A stretch of DNA of 64,000 nt from Plazaster borealis (Eukaryota > Echinodermata > Asteroidea > Forcipulatida > Labidiasteridae): contig CM037476.1 of NCBI GenBank assembly GCA_021014325.1, positions 14,048,827 through 14,112,826 on the forward strand, given 5' to 3'. The notes under the pieces were generated by a model. That model ran no database searches and had not been told where the DNA came from. It worked only from the letters and a program-made list of their open reading frames with translations. The translations under genes were made by a program, and so were the position numbers. Below are positions 56,839 to 64,000 of this stretch, piece by piece; positions within the stretch are counted from its first letter, which is position 1, and each line of letters begins with the position of its first letter.

Positions 56839-57773
56839 TTAAAACCAGATTGCTCTCGGCAGGTGATGCTCGCTTGGGGACAACAAGTCTAATTCAGACT
56901 TGGGTAGGTGGGGCTCCCAGCCTTGAATTGTAGCCCACCTGATGTATGGAAGGAAAACTCGATTTAAAACCCTTGCTCAACTGTGGAACTTGGCTATGAT
57001 GGGGTGGTCTCCAGCTGAACTCCAGCTTGTTTCCTGCCACCAATCCTAGTCACAGACCATGTCAGCTTGGCAGTAGGGTCTGGCAGCTACATTCTCTGCA
57101 TGGCCACCTTTAGAGTGTTCCAGGCGGAATGTAGCCAACCGACAAGTGAATGAACTTATTCTACTTTCAAGTCAACAGTTGGCGGTCATTAAGCATAGTT
57201 AGATTGCTACTCCGGGTCAACCTTCCCTCATTCCAGCTGTCATGTCTGTATGTTAGCATATCTCCTGGGAAAGCATCTGCTCACAATACCTTGCCCTGGT
57301 GCTTGGCGTCCTACAATCATGACTGTACATCCTACTCAGGCTACCAGCAATTCGGGGTCATCACATTAGGGTCCTTCGATGCTAGGCAATTGGTTTGCAT
57401 CAGTAAAGGGCACCTCTACAAGGAAAATTTGTACTGGAATAATTCAGTGGCTACCGAGTTAATGACCATAGAGACATAGAGGTAGTTTACGCTGCCTTCA
57501 TGAAGTATCAGGTCTGGACATGATACCATCTGGACAATAGATCATGTAACCTTTGTTTACAAAAGGAGTGACCTCGTACATTCCAGGGCCTTTCTGGCAG
57601 GTAAGATACTGAACTGGTCATATTGGAAACTATACACTTTGTGTCATAAATTTCCAGCTGAACAAGTTTTGAGATGTGCCGCCTTTCTTCATATCAAAAG
57701 CTAGCAGCAGGTCCAACACATGTTGAACTGCTAATCCCACACTTTTACGGCCAGACTATAATATCAACCAACC
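56839..57773. other. Probable decayed retroelement sequence
   Basis: GC-richer than its surroundings, with one 110-codon plus frame (57150-57479) that I cannot place. It adjoins the gag-like remnant at 57774-58204 and may belong to the same decayed element, but no reverse transcriptase or recombinase motif could be read with confidence. Confidence 0.3.
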
Positions 57774-58204
57774 ATGTCAACTCCAACTACCAAAGAGGAC
57801 ATCCATGAACTCTTAGCACGTGTTACGTAGAAACAAGTAGTTTTGTGGATGAAAAGCTAGCTTTATTTTCAGCAGGCTTTGAAGTAAAATAAAAGGTGGC
57901 CGCTAGTTAAAAATTAACATGGAAAAGTGAGGGACATAAATGGCAATACAGCTTTAATCAGACCATCTTTGACCAGTTTGCTGAAACAGAGCACATCAAT
58001 CAGTCTCGTGAAATCAAGGCAGAAATAGACAAAACAAAAAAGCTGCTAGAATATCTGCAAAAACTAATCAGGTTTGCGGATACCAGACCTTTGGGCTTGG
58101 CAACAGTTGAAGAGTATGAAACCAACGAGCTGGCATATGACTCTGATGATGAAAAGAGTACCGCTCAGGCTGAAGAGAGCAAGAAAGCTCAAAGGCACGA
58201 CTAA
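57774..58204 (+). pseudogene. DIRS-like gag remnant
   Basis: A start-like segment at 57774 reads MSTPTTKEDIHELLARVT and then stops. After frame breaks, an open stretch from 57911 to the TAA at 58202 contains KSEGHKWQYSFNQTIFDQFA, a Lys/Glu-rich helix, then IRFADTRPLGLATVEEYE, then ELAYDSDDEK. The pattern AD....G..TV.EY...ELA.DS.DEK followed by a basic Ala/Glu segment is one I associate with gag-like proteins of DIRS-type tyrosine-recombinase retroelements; that match is from memory. Multiple stops and shifts make it a pseudogene. It lies just before a triplicated segment. Confidence 0.45.
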
Positions 58205-58470
58205 GAACAGCACAACCAAGAAATTAAAGGGAACCTACAACCAAGGTTACCGAGAAGCGCTTGGGCTGAAGGGAGGGCAGCAAGAGAGCTCAAAGCCACA
58301 AATAGGAACAGCCTAACCAAGAAATTCAAGGGAACCTACAACCAAGCCACAGTTACCGAGAACCGCTTGGGCTGAAGGAAGGGCAGCAAGAAAGATCAAA
58401 GCCATGACTAGGAACAGCACAACCAAGAAATTCAAGGGAACCTACAACCAAGTCACGGTTACTGCTCCCA
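58190..58470 (+). repeat. ~105-bp triplication at the gag 3' end
   Basis: AACCAAGAAATT.AAGGGAACCT with flanking GGCAGCAAGA.AG.TCAAAGCC occurs three times, at about 58214, 58315 and 58421 (spacings about 101 and 106). It extends the basic C-terminal part of the gag-like frame and accounts for the plus-strand frame at 58074-58316. Confidence 0.8.
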
Positions 58471-58572
58471 CTCCCTGTATTGCTACTACTGTGGGTCAGC
58501 ACCAACTTTTTCGTGCCCACTGATACCCCAGGTGTTAATGGTGTTTATTAATGTCCTGAAATTAAAGTTTAA

Positions 58573-58907
58573 AGGCCCTGTACACTATTGGTAAGATCGA
58601 AAAACACAAATGTTCACAGATTCACACACAACTTACATGATTAAAAGTAAGTAATGGTTGAAAGGGTTCCTTAAAATATTTCTGCCTAAAATGCTATCGT
58701 TTCTGAGAAATGAGTAAAACAATAGTTTTTATCACGCGCGATATTTTGAAAAAACAGAAAAAACATAAGGTCTCTTTTCACTATTTTCTCGTGATCTTAA
58801 TGACCAATTGAGCTCAAACTTTCACAGGTTTGTTTATCCATGCATATGTTGAATCACACAAAATGTGGACACTGATTTTGAGCTGTTACCAAAAGTGTAC
58901 AATACCT
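58573..58907. mobile_element. TTAA-type MITE, family C
   Basis: A 335-bp element at TTAA (58569-58572, 58908-58911) with ends AGGCCCTGTACACTATTGGT and, on the other strand, AGGTATTGTACACTTTTGGT. A near-palindrome ATCACGCGCGAT lies at the centre (58731-58742). The interior TGACCAATTGAGCTCAAACT, TTCACAGG, CATGCATATGTTGAA matches family A. It lies in the intron 85 bp beyond the exon at 58992-59071. Confidence 0.88.
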
Positions 58908-58991
58908 TTAAAGGATAACTTATTATTTGGCGATGTCTCACTACCAAATATAACGAATCACAAATTGAATTCCACACATTCGATGAATTAC

Positions 58992-59071
58992 CTTTGATAA
59001 ATACTGATGGCTTGTCTGACAGGGCTCTTAATCTCCACACCGTATACTTCCTTGGTGCTGGGAAATTTATC
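58992..59071 (-). CDS. Internal exon 3 of an unidentified minus-strand gene
   Basis: An 80-nt exon on the minus strand lies between an acceptor (CTGTCTGTCAAACACGCAG) and a donor (CAAAG|GTAATTC). In phase 0 it codes DKFPSTKEVYGVEIKSPVRQ, then AISIYQ, and leaves two bases for the next exon. It continues exactly in phase from the exon at 60288-60468. I do not recognise the protein; short SPVR..IS.YQ-like motifs occur in some actin-binding proteins, but that is too weak to use. The following exon was not found and may lie beyond the MITE and gag remnant. Confidence 0.6.
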
Positions 59072-59466
59072 CTGCGTGTTTGACAGACAGCAGTAAGTTA
59101 GTGGCCAAAAAGTACAGGATTGATAAGAATAATTTTACATAAAAAAGATAAGTTAAATCTGAAATCTAACTGATTATAAAGGATCTATGTCTGAGTTATA
59201 TAAACCTTCATTTTATTATAATTGGCATAGTGTTGTTTTTTACCTCGATTTATGATTAACATCCCATAACAAGAATAAAGTTACAATTCTTGAACACTTG
59301 AGGAAACAAATTTTGATAAAAATGAAAACACCCCCCCAACAAGTTTTGTTCATATAGAGTTGTGTTAATTGGGTTTCTGATCTCTCTCAACTTTAGAAAT
59401 ATCGAATCAAGGTTTATTTACAAGGAGCTACTAAAGCTTAGCAAGAAAATATGTTACAAGAATCAG
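59072..59466. other. Intron sequence
   Basis: AT-rich sequence between exons 3 and 2 of the minus-strand gene. No other feature was seen before the MITE at 59467. Confidence 0.45.
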
Positions 59467-59655
59467 TGCCCAATTTCATAGAGCTGCTTAAGCACAAAAA
59501 GTAGCTAAGCACAACCGAAATTATTCTTATCAGCATAGGGTTAACAGCCAAAATACCATGTCACATGTACAGTTTGTGATTGGTGTTCTTTTTTGCTTAT
59601 CATAAGTCGTTAAGCAATACTTTGATGCTAAAGCAGCTCTATGAAATTGTACCCA
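59467..59655. mobile_element. MITE, GCCCAATTTCATAG family, copy 1
   Basis: A 189-bp element with inverted ends GCCCAATTTCATAGAGCTGC and, on the other strand, GGTACAATTTCATAGAGCTG. The interior contains AAGTAGCTAAGCACAACC, AACAGCCAAAATACCATGTC and ACATGTACAG. Read on the other strand this is the 147-bp monomer of the array at 14.6-17.2 kb. No clear target duplication was seen. It lies in an intron of the minus-strand gene. Confidence 0.85.
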
Positions 59656-59949
59656 GGTAAACAGCTGAACAACAGAATAATGGTGTTGTATGTTACAATA
59701 GACGTTCTAATAATATCTAATGTCTTCTTCCAAAAACTGATGACGTACCATCCTGTTTTGTGTTTATTAATATTTGTAGTAACAAACATTTGTATAGTGA
59801 CAAAATCTGCCTGAAAGACGCTCAAGCCTGGTGGTTCAATCTTGAAAGGGCAAGGGCACCAAGGCGTGTTCTCCTTTGTAAAGGGCACCTTTATGTGGAA
59901 ATTGTAAACTTCCATTATAACCTTTCAAGGGGCACCATGTCAATGACCT

Positions 59950-60238
59950 GGGCCCAATTTCATAGAGCTGCTTATTTCATAAATTTCATAAAAGCGTGCT
60001 TACTGCGCGAGTTTACATTTCTTAGCCCTGCTAAACCGTAAGCACACGAAAAGGCATGCTAACCTCTGGTGCTTACTGTATGAAAAAGGATGATGTAACA
60101 ATGCAAATCCTTGGTGAACGTGCAAGCTGGCTGCCTAAATTTCTTGCTAACCTGTGCATTACGCTTATGCTATAGTTTTTTTGCTATAGTTAGCACGAAA
60201 AATTTGCTTACCATTAAGCAGCGCTATGAAATTGGCCC
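59950..60238. mobile_element. MITE, GCCCAATTTCATAG family, copy 2
   Basis: Ends GGGCCCAATTTCATAGAGCT and, on the other strand, ATGGGCCAATTTCATAGCGC, 289 bp apart. The interior is GC-richer than copy 1 (TGCTTACTGCGCGAG, TAAGCACACGAAAAGGCATG) and differs, so this is a separate subfamily with the same termini. It ends about 50 bp from the splice donor of exon 2. Confidence 0.8.
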
Positions 60239-60287
60239 ATGAACACTTCATCTGACATGAGGTGGTTACACAGGAATCCCATCTTAC

Positions 60288-60468
60288 CTTCATGCGTATC
60301 TCCTGCTTTCTGGATTTACCATCGCTGATGTCAGACCGGGTTTCTGTGAGTTCCTCGTCACTGCTTGATGTCCCCTCAGAGGATGTCGCAATGTCGTTAC
60401 TCGTTTTGGGGGACCCGGCCGTGATGAGACGCTCGGCTAGGACACGGGCTGCAGACTTCTGGTCTGAA
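60288..60468 (-). CDS. Internal exon 2 of an unidentified minus-strand gene
   Basis: A 181-nt minus-strand exon lies between an acceptor (GTTCTGATTGCAG) and a consensus donor (ATGAAG|GTAAGATGG). It reads one base plus 60 codons with no stop: SDQKSAARVLAERLITAGSP, then a Ser/Thr/Glu-rich stretch (SSEGTSSSDEELTETRSDIS), then GKSRKQEIRMK. GC content is visibly higher than the flanks. The first half looks helical, the middle disordered and acidic, with likely phosphorylation sites. It joins in phase with the exons on both sides. The plus-strand frame at 60262-60492 is its shadow. Confidence 0.68.
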
Positions 60469-61419
60469 CTGCAATCAGAACACAGGGACTGATTTCATCA
60501 GAGTGCTATGGACGGAAACTTGCTGAGCACTAAGAAACAAAATTTTCTCAGCAGAAAAACTGATTCATCAAGGGCTAAAGTTTAATTCATGCAAGCCACT
60601 TCTATCATGAAAAAGGAACCTTTCAAAATTATAGTCCATCATAGGCAGGGCTTAACTTTGGGGGTCAAGTCCACAAGACTGCAAGGTTTGTAGCTCGTCA
60701 TGTTTACTGGACCAACATTATTGTTTAAGCTCAGAATCAAATTGAGAAAAATCTTCACAATTTAACATTTTAAACCATTTTTACTTGAACATGCACTAAG
60801 ACATTTAGAAGATTTATCCCATTTGATTTATGGGAGAGTATACTTTGACACTCAACAGAATTGAAAGAGATTTATCAGACTCAAAGTTAACATTTGAACA
60901 TCTTTTTTTTTTCACAAAGTGAAGATATTACACAGTGAAGCGTTATTATTAACTGGCATGATGTTTGGTCCCTGGAAAAAAGTAGGACAATTTTATCAAG
61001 TACAAGGGCTGACCTACACCACGATGTGTAGTATAGACTTTTTCTCCAGGCTGTTTAATCAAACAATTTCGGATTTTTCCCAAGTAAAACAAAATCGGAA
61101 ATCAGACTAAAGTAGGAAGAATATAATGCCTGTACTCAATTGAAAAAACACAACACTGCCACACTTGTCCGGTTGTGAGTTTACTAGCCTGATGCTAAAA
61201 TCACTGGCCTAGGACCTGCAGTCGAGTGTTAATTTGGAGCCCTGCCATAGGCCAAATCTTACTTCTGAAATGATTTATTTTTTGCGTGGTCAATATTTTT
61301 TACCGCAATAATTTAGTTTAAGCAGCTCCATGAAAATGGGACAAGGGCAAAAGCCGTTGGGTATGTAAAGTGGTTAAAATGGCTCAGTGGTGGGTGACAA
61401 TGTCATTTGCAAGAATCAA
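60469..61419. other. Intron with decayed repeat pieces
   Basis: Lies between exons 2 and 1 of the minus-strand gene. Decayed pieces of the GCCCAATTTCATAG family appear at 60495-60575 (GAGTGCTATGGACGG, GCTGAGCACTAAG, TTTTCTCAGCAGAAA) and 61318-61345 (TTAAGCAGCTCCATGAAAAT). No further exon was found. Confidence 0.4.
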
Positions 61420-61650
61420 GAGCTGGGTACATTTGGGTAATGCTAGGTATAATTGGGTATAGCTTTTGGGTACATGAATATTTGGGTAAAGCTGTGAAAA
61501 AGTGCAATTTTTTATATATTATGTATCAACATCTATGTGTATTTCGAGTCATCTGAATATAATTTTATGTCTCTGGGTAAATTTGGGTACACGTGTATAG
61601 CATGCATAAGCAAATCTGGGTATATATGGGTACATTTCTGGATCCAATGT
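61420..61650. repeat. Degenerate GGGTA-rich repeat
   Basis: TTGGGTA or TGGGTA words recur irregularly (ACATTTGGGTAATGC, AATTGGGTATAGC, TTTGGGTACATG, ATTTGGGTAAAGC, AAATTTGGGTACACG, ATCTGGGTATATATGGGTAC). Spacing is uneven, so this is a loose repeat and not a telomere tract. Confidence 0.6.
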
Positions 61651-61807
61651 CATGACTCTCTATGCATACTGCGGAACTCTTTGCTTACAGCACCTGTAAA
61701 GCACATACATCCATGGGCCATAAGCGCAGAATTCTGCGGTATGCAATGCCGTGAAATTGGGCCCTGGTGGTTTGATATCAGCACAAAGATCTTGGTGAAC
61801 TAAGGTC

Positions 61808-61929
61808 GTGTCCGAATTGGCAGCTACAGCTATGGCTAAGGCTAGATTTCCGTGTCATCATAGGACATCCTTAGCAACTCCTTTAATAGCAAAAGTCAAA
61901 GCCATAACTGTAGCCACAAATTTGGATAC
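61808..61929. mobile_element. 122-bp inverted-repeat element
   Basis: The left 30 bp (GTGTCCGAATTGGCAGCTAC, then AGCTATGGCT) and the inverted right 30 bp (GTATCCAAATTTGTGGCTAC, then AGTTATGGCT) agree at 24 of 30 positions. The short length and the lack of coding sequence fit a MITE. No target duplication is clear. A microsatellite follows immediately. Confidence 0.7.
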
Positions 61930-61938
61930 TGCCATAGG

Positions 61939-61971
61939 TTTTTGTTTGTTTGTTTGTTTGTTTGTTTGTTT
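61939..61971. repeat. (GTTT)n microsatellite
   Basis: Perfect tetranucleotide repeat of GTTT, about eight units, next to the 122-bp inverted-repeat element and inside an intron of the minus-strand gene. Confidence 0.95.
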
Positions 61972-62141
61972 AGATGATCTTCCCTTTAGGGGAACTCAGC
62001 AAACTCACACAAGGGGGTATAAACACCAAGCTGGCAGCAGCCAGGTTTAACGTCTATAATTAGGAATTGTGATTGGACTGGTATCCAGCCATTGAACATT
62101 AAATCTGGATGTAACATTGGTACATGTATGTTTGGGTGTAC

Positions 62142-62222
62142 CTGAGTTCTTCCTTTGTCTTGGACTGGCTGACTCGTACTGTAAATGGACTGACGTTTGC
62201 TGCGGTCTTTGGCATGAAATCC
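62142..62222 (-). CDS. Internal exon 1 of an unidentified minus-strand gene
   Basis: An 81-nt minus-strand exon lies between a strong acceptor (ACCCCCTTTGCTTTTCAG) and a donor (CTCAG|GTACACCC). Read as one base, 26 codons and two bases, it codes DFMPKTAANVSPFTVRVSQS, then KTKEEL. The trailing AG joins the first base of exon 2 to give Ser, so the frame runs without stops through three exons (about 113 residues). The minus-strand frames listed by simple ORF calling here (62047-62326) are in other phases. An upstream exon may end just beyond the window: the last bases on this strand read AG|GTAAATTC. Confidence 0.62.
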
Positions 62223-62310
62223 CTGAAAAGCAAAGGGGGTAATGGAGGCACAAAAGCGCCCAAAAGAATAATCAAAGCGTGATGAGGATGATTAGATGAG
62301 GTTAGTTTAA

Positions 62311-62537
62311 CCCTTTGATGCACCATTTATTTGAGTGATAAATTGATCATATGGACACATTGTTTATTCGTTTTTTGCAAATGATGACCCCCCCCAAAAC
62401 AGGTCACAATTGCACCCTCAAGAGTCCTCTTTCCTATTCTGAAAACTGTGTGGCCGTGCGATCTTTATTTTTCGTTTTACAACTATTTTTCTAAAGGGAT
62501 AAACCGGTCGCTAGCGACTGGTTGGCGCGTGAAAGAG
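62311..62537. mobile_element. piggyBac-like MITE, second copy type
   Basis: A 227-bp element at TTAA (62307-62310, 62538-62541) with ends CCCTTTGATGC and, on the other strand, CTCTTTCACGC. A near-perfect palindrome (ACCGGTCGCTAGCGACTGGT) lies close to the right end at 62503-62522. The TTAA target and C-rich ends suit piggyBac. It is upstream of exon 1 of the minus-strand gene. Confidence 0.75.
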
Positions 62538-62674
62538 TTAAATGGAAATATTTCTCAGGCAATGGTAAGCCAAAGATAAATCAAAATTAGTGTAATTAGA
62601 ATATTAATTATTTATATCAAAATTAGTCATTGAAAACTAGAGACCATGTGACCTGTGGTATCACATGTTTACAA

Positions 62675-63020
62675 AAGAGCCAAAAACATTTGATGATGTC
62701 ACATTTTTTGCGCAGAGAATTGTTAGTTCATTCCTGAATTTTGATGATACAAAAATATTCAATCAATAACGGCATTGATTTTGATCTTTTGACTGCAAAA
62801 ACATTCCTCTTTGGAATGTACAGACCCATTTCTGGTTGATGTCCGATGACATCATCTTTCACATTTTGCTCCCGAAAAGTATCAAACATAATGACATTTA
62901 CACATTATTAACGTGAGGTTAGAGTCTTGTAATTTTCCCCCACTTTTATGAGGACTCAATCTATTGGAAAAAGACTGCATCACATAACTTTATTTGACCT
63001 TGGAGCCCCTCTTTAATTGC
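62675..63020. mobile_element. Second copy of the 55-kb inverted-end element
   Basis: Aligned with 55065-55385: GATGATGTCACATTT, TTTTGATGATA, ATTCAATCAA, GGCATTGATTTTGATCTT, ACATTCCTCTTTGGAATGTA CAGAC.CATTTCTGGTT, AACGTGAGGTTAGAGTC, then CTTGGAGCCCCTCTTTAA. The left inverted arm is poorly kept. It is in the same orientation as the copy at 55 kb. Confidence 0.75.
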
Positions 63021-63532
63021 TAAGCAAAGTGGGATGTCACAATATAAGTTACTTTGGTAACACTGACAACTCATTTTAAGATGAATCTTAGTGCTTAGTG
63101 AAATTGACCCCTGGACATCCTCTGCACGCACGATTTGTACACAGCTCAGTGAAAGACCACATCAAATCTTGCAATTTTTGGAGATTGCATTGAAGGATTA
63201 TTATCAGCTTTTGGATTGGCGAAAAGGGGCACTTCTTAAAACTCGGTCAGATTTTTATGTCTCCATATGGGGTGAGCGACAAATATGATACAAAATGTAA
63301 CATTTCTCATAATATGACCAGTGAAGTATCTTGCCTGCCAGGAAATTTTCTGAAATGCAAAACGTCACTTCTTTTGTATTAAGGTGACATGGTTTATAGC
63401 AGTTGAATAAAGGCACAAAACAAAACAAAAACAGGGGAGCTTTAGTCTCAAAAGGCTCATTGCAACTCTGTAGTTTGCAACACTTGCCACTTTGCAAAGA
63501 GTTTATACAATAAACAAATTATAGGACCTTAA
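63021..63532. other. Non-coding DNA
   Basis: Frames at 63091-63288 (+) and 63255-63497 (-) have no recognisable motif and no convincing splice borders. The motif TTAGTGCTTAGTGAAATTGA near 63089 resembles an end of the GCCCAATTTCATAG family. Confidence 0.35.
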
Positions 63533-63896
63533 AGGGTCTGTATACATTTGGTAATTACTCAATAAACACTTACTTGGTAAGAAGTACAGCAGCTGCCGAT
63601 AGTATAAAGCATTTTGAGAAACATTTCACTTTGAAGGAATGTGGTTATGGAAAAAGACATATTATTTTTTTCAAAAACAAATTAAATCTGAGAAGCGTTT
63701 CTGTCAGAAAAATATCTCAGATTGTGTAGTCCAATTGCAGTTTATTCTTCCTGCGTGGACATAACTGCTCCAAATATCAAAAAACGCTGCCACATTTTGT
63801 AATAAATTTTCACTGGTTAGTTTTATGGTATATATATACAATTATGTAGGATTTAAACAAACAGAGGGTTCCAATTACCAAACGTATACAATCCCT
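63533..63896. mobile_element. TTAA-type MITE, family B, copy 2
   Basis: A 364-bp element at TTAA (63529-63532, 63897-63900) with ends AGGGTCTGTATACATTTGGT and, on the other strand, AGGGATTGTATACGTTTGGT. It aligns with the copy at 56457 along its whole length. Its central palindrome is decayed on one side (CGTTTCTGTCAGAAAAATAT), which gives a within-family comparison. Confidence 0.9.
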
Positions 63897-64000
63897 TTAA
63901 TTTATCAATAGCAGTCTGTACTAATGACATTGCTTTTGATCAAAATACACAGATGGTGTTGGAAAACCCAGCATGAACAATTCATAACATGAATTTACCT

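Noticed and set aside
57150..57700. Reverse transcriptase or RNase H domain of a DIRS element
   Set aside because: GC content and neighbourhood suggest it, but I could not find a catalytic motif in any frame with enough confidence to call it.
61420..61650. GGGTA-rich tract as an interstitial telomere
   Set aside because: The words are irregularly spaced and do not form the TTAGGG repeat; it is a loose low-complexity repeat.
63990..64000. Splice donor AG|GTAAATTC on the minus strand as the end of an upstream exon
   Set aside because: The exon itself would lie outside the window, so it cannot be judged; mentioned only as a hint at the exon at 62142-62222.

Overview
The window looks like an AT-rich, gene-poor stretch of a metazoan chromosome. 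Intron-containing gene fragments with GT/AG borders, many non-autonomous DNA transposons (MITEs), LINE-like 3' tails, a DIRS-like gag remnant and a satellite array of about 21-23 kb rule out a bacterial or organellar source. Several repeat families (ends reading AGGCATCGTACACGTTTGGT, or GCCCAATTTCATAGAGCTGC) resemble repeats I associate with echinoderms, sea stars in particular. That placement is from memory and moderate in confidence. Almost every long open frame here is a by-product of tandem repeats.

Layout. 0.5-2.2 kb is a 60-bp minisatellite, open in several frames because 60 is divisible by 3. 2.3-10.3 kb is non-coding DNA with old diverged duplications and one candidate non-coding exon. 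10.3-17.2 kb is dense in MITEs and tandem arrays, including a 147-bp array that appears to be a MITE expanded from inside. 19.6-25.6 kb holds a 220-bp repeat, a foldback-like structure made of 81-83-bp repeats with a tRNA-like segment, a 30-bp micro-hAT insertion and a large hairpin. 26.6-29.6 kb holds the most believable exons of the left half: one minus-strand terminal exon, and a plus-strand set coding for a Thr-rich stalk, a transmembrane segment and a basic tail, with an in-frame stop. 31.1-52.5 kb is the satellite, built from 38-bp and 62-bp monomers in higher-order units of about 1.9 and 3.7 kb, decaying to about 54.3 kb on the right. 54.6-64 kb holds dispersed repeats, a gag-like pseudogene, and three minus-strand exons whose reading phases match across both introns.

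The most interesting system is a set of TTAA-flanked MITEs with AGG-type ends. Five sequence families share termini and layout, and each complete copy has a short palindrome, different in each family, at its centre. One copy sits at the TTAA of a 147-bp monomer whose neighbours keep the empty site. Another sits at a TTAA of the satellite and was then copied with the satellite, which dates the array's higher-order duplications. No complete autonomous transposon and no complete gene lies in the window.
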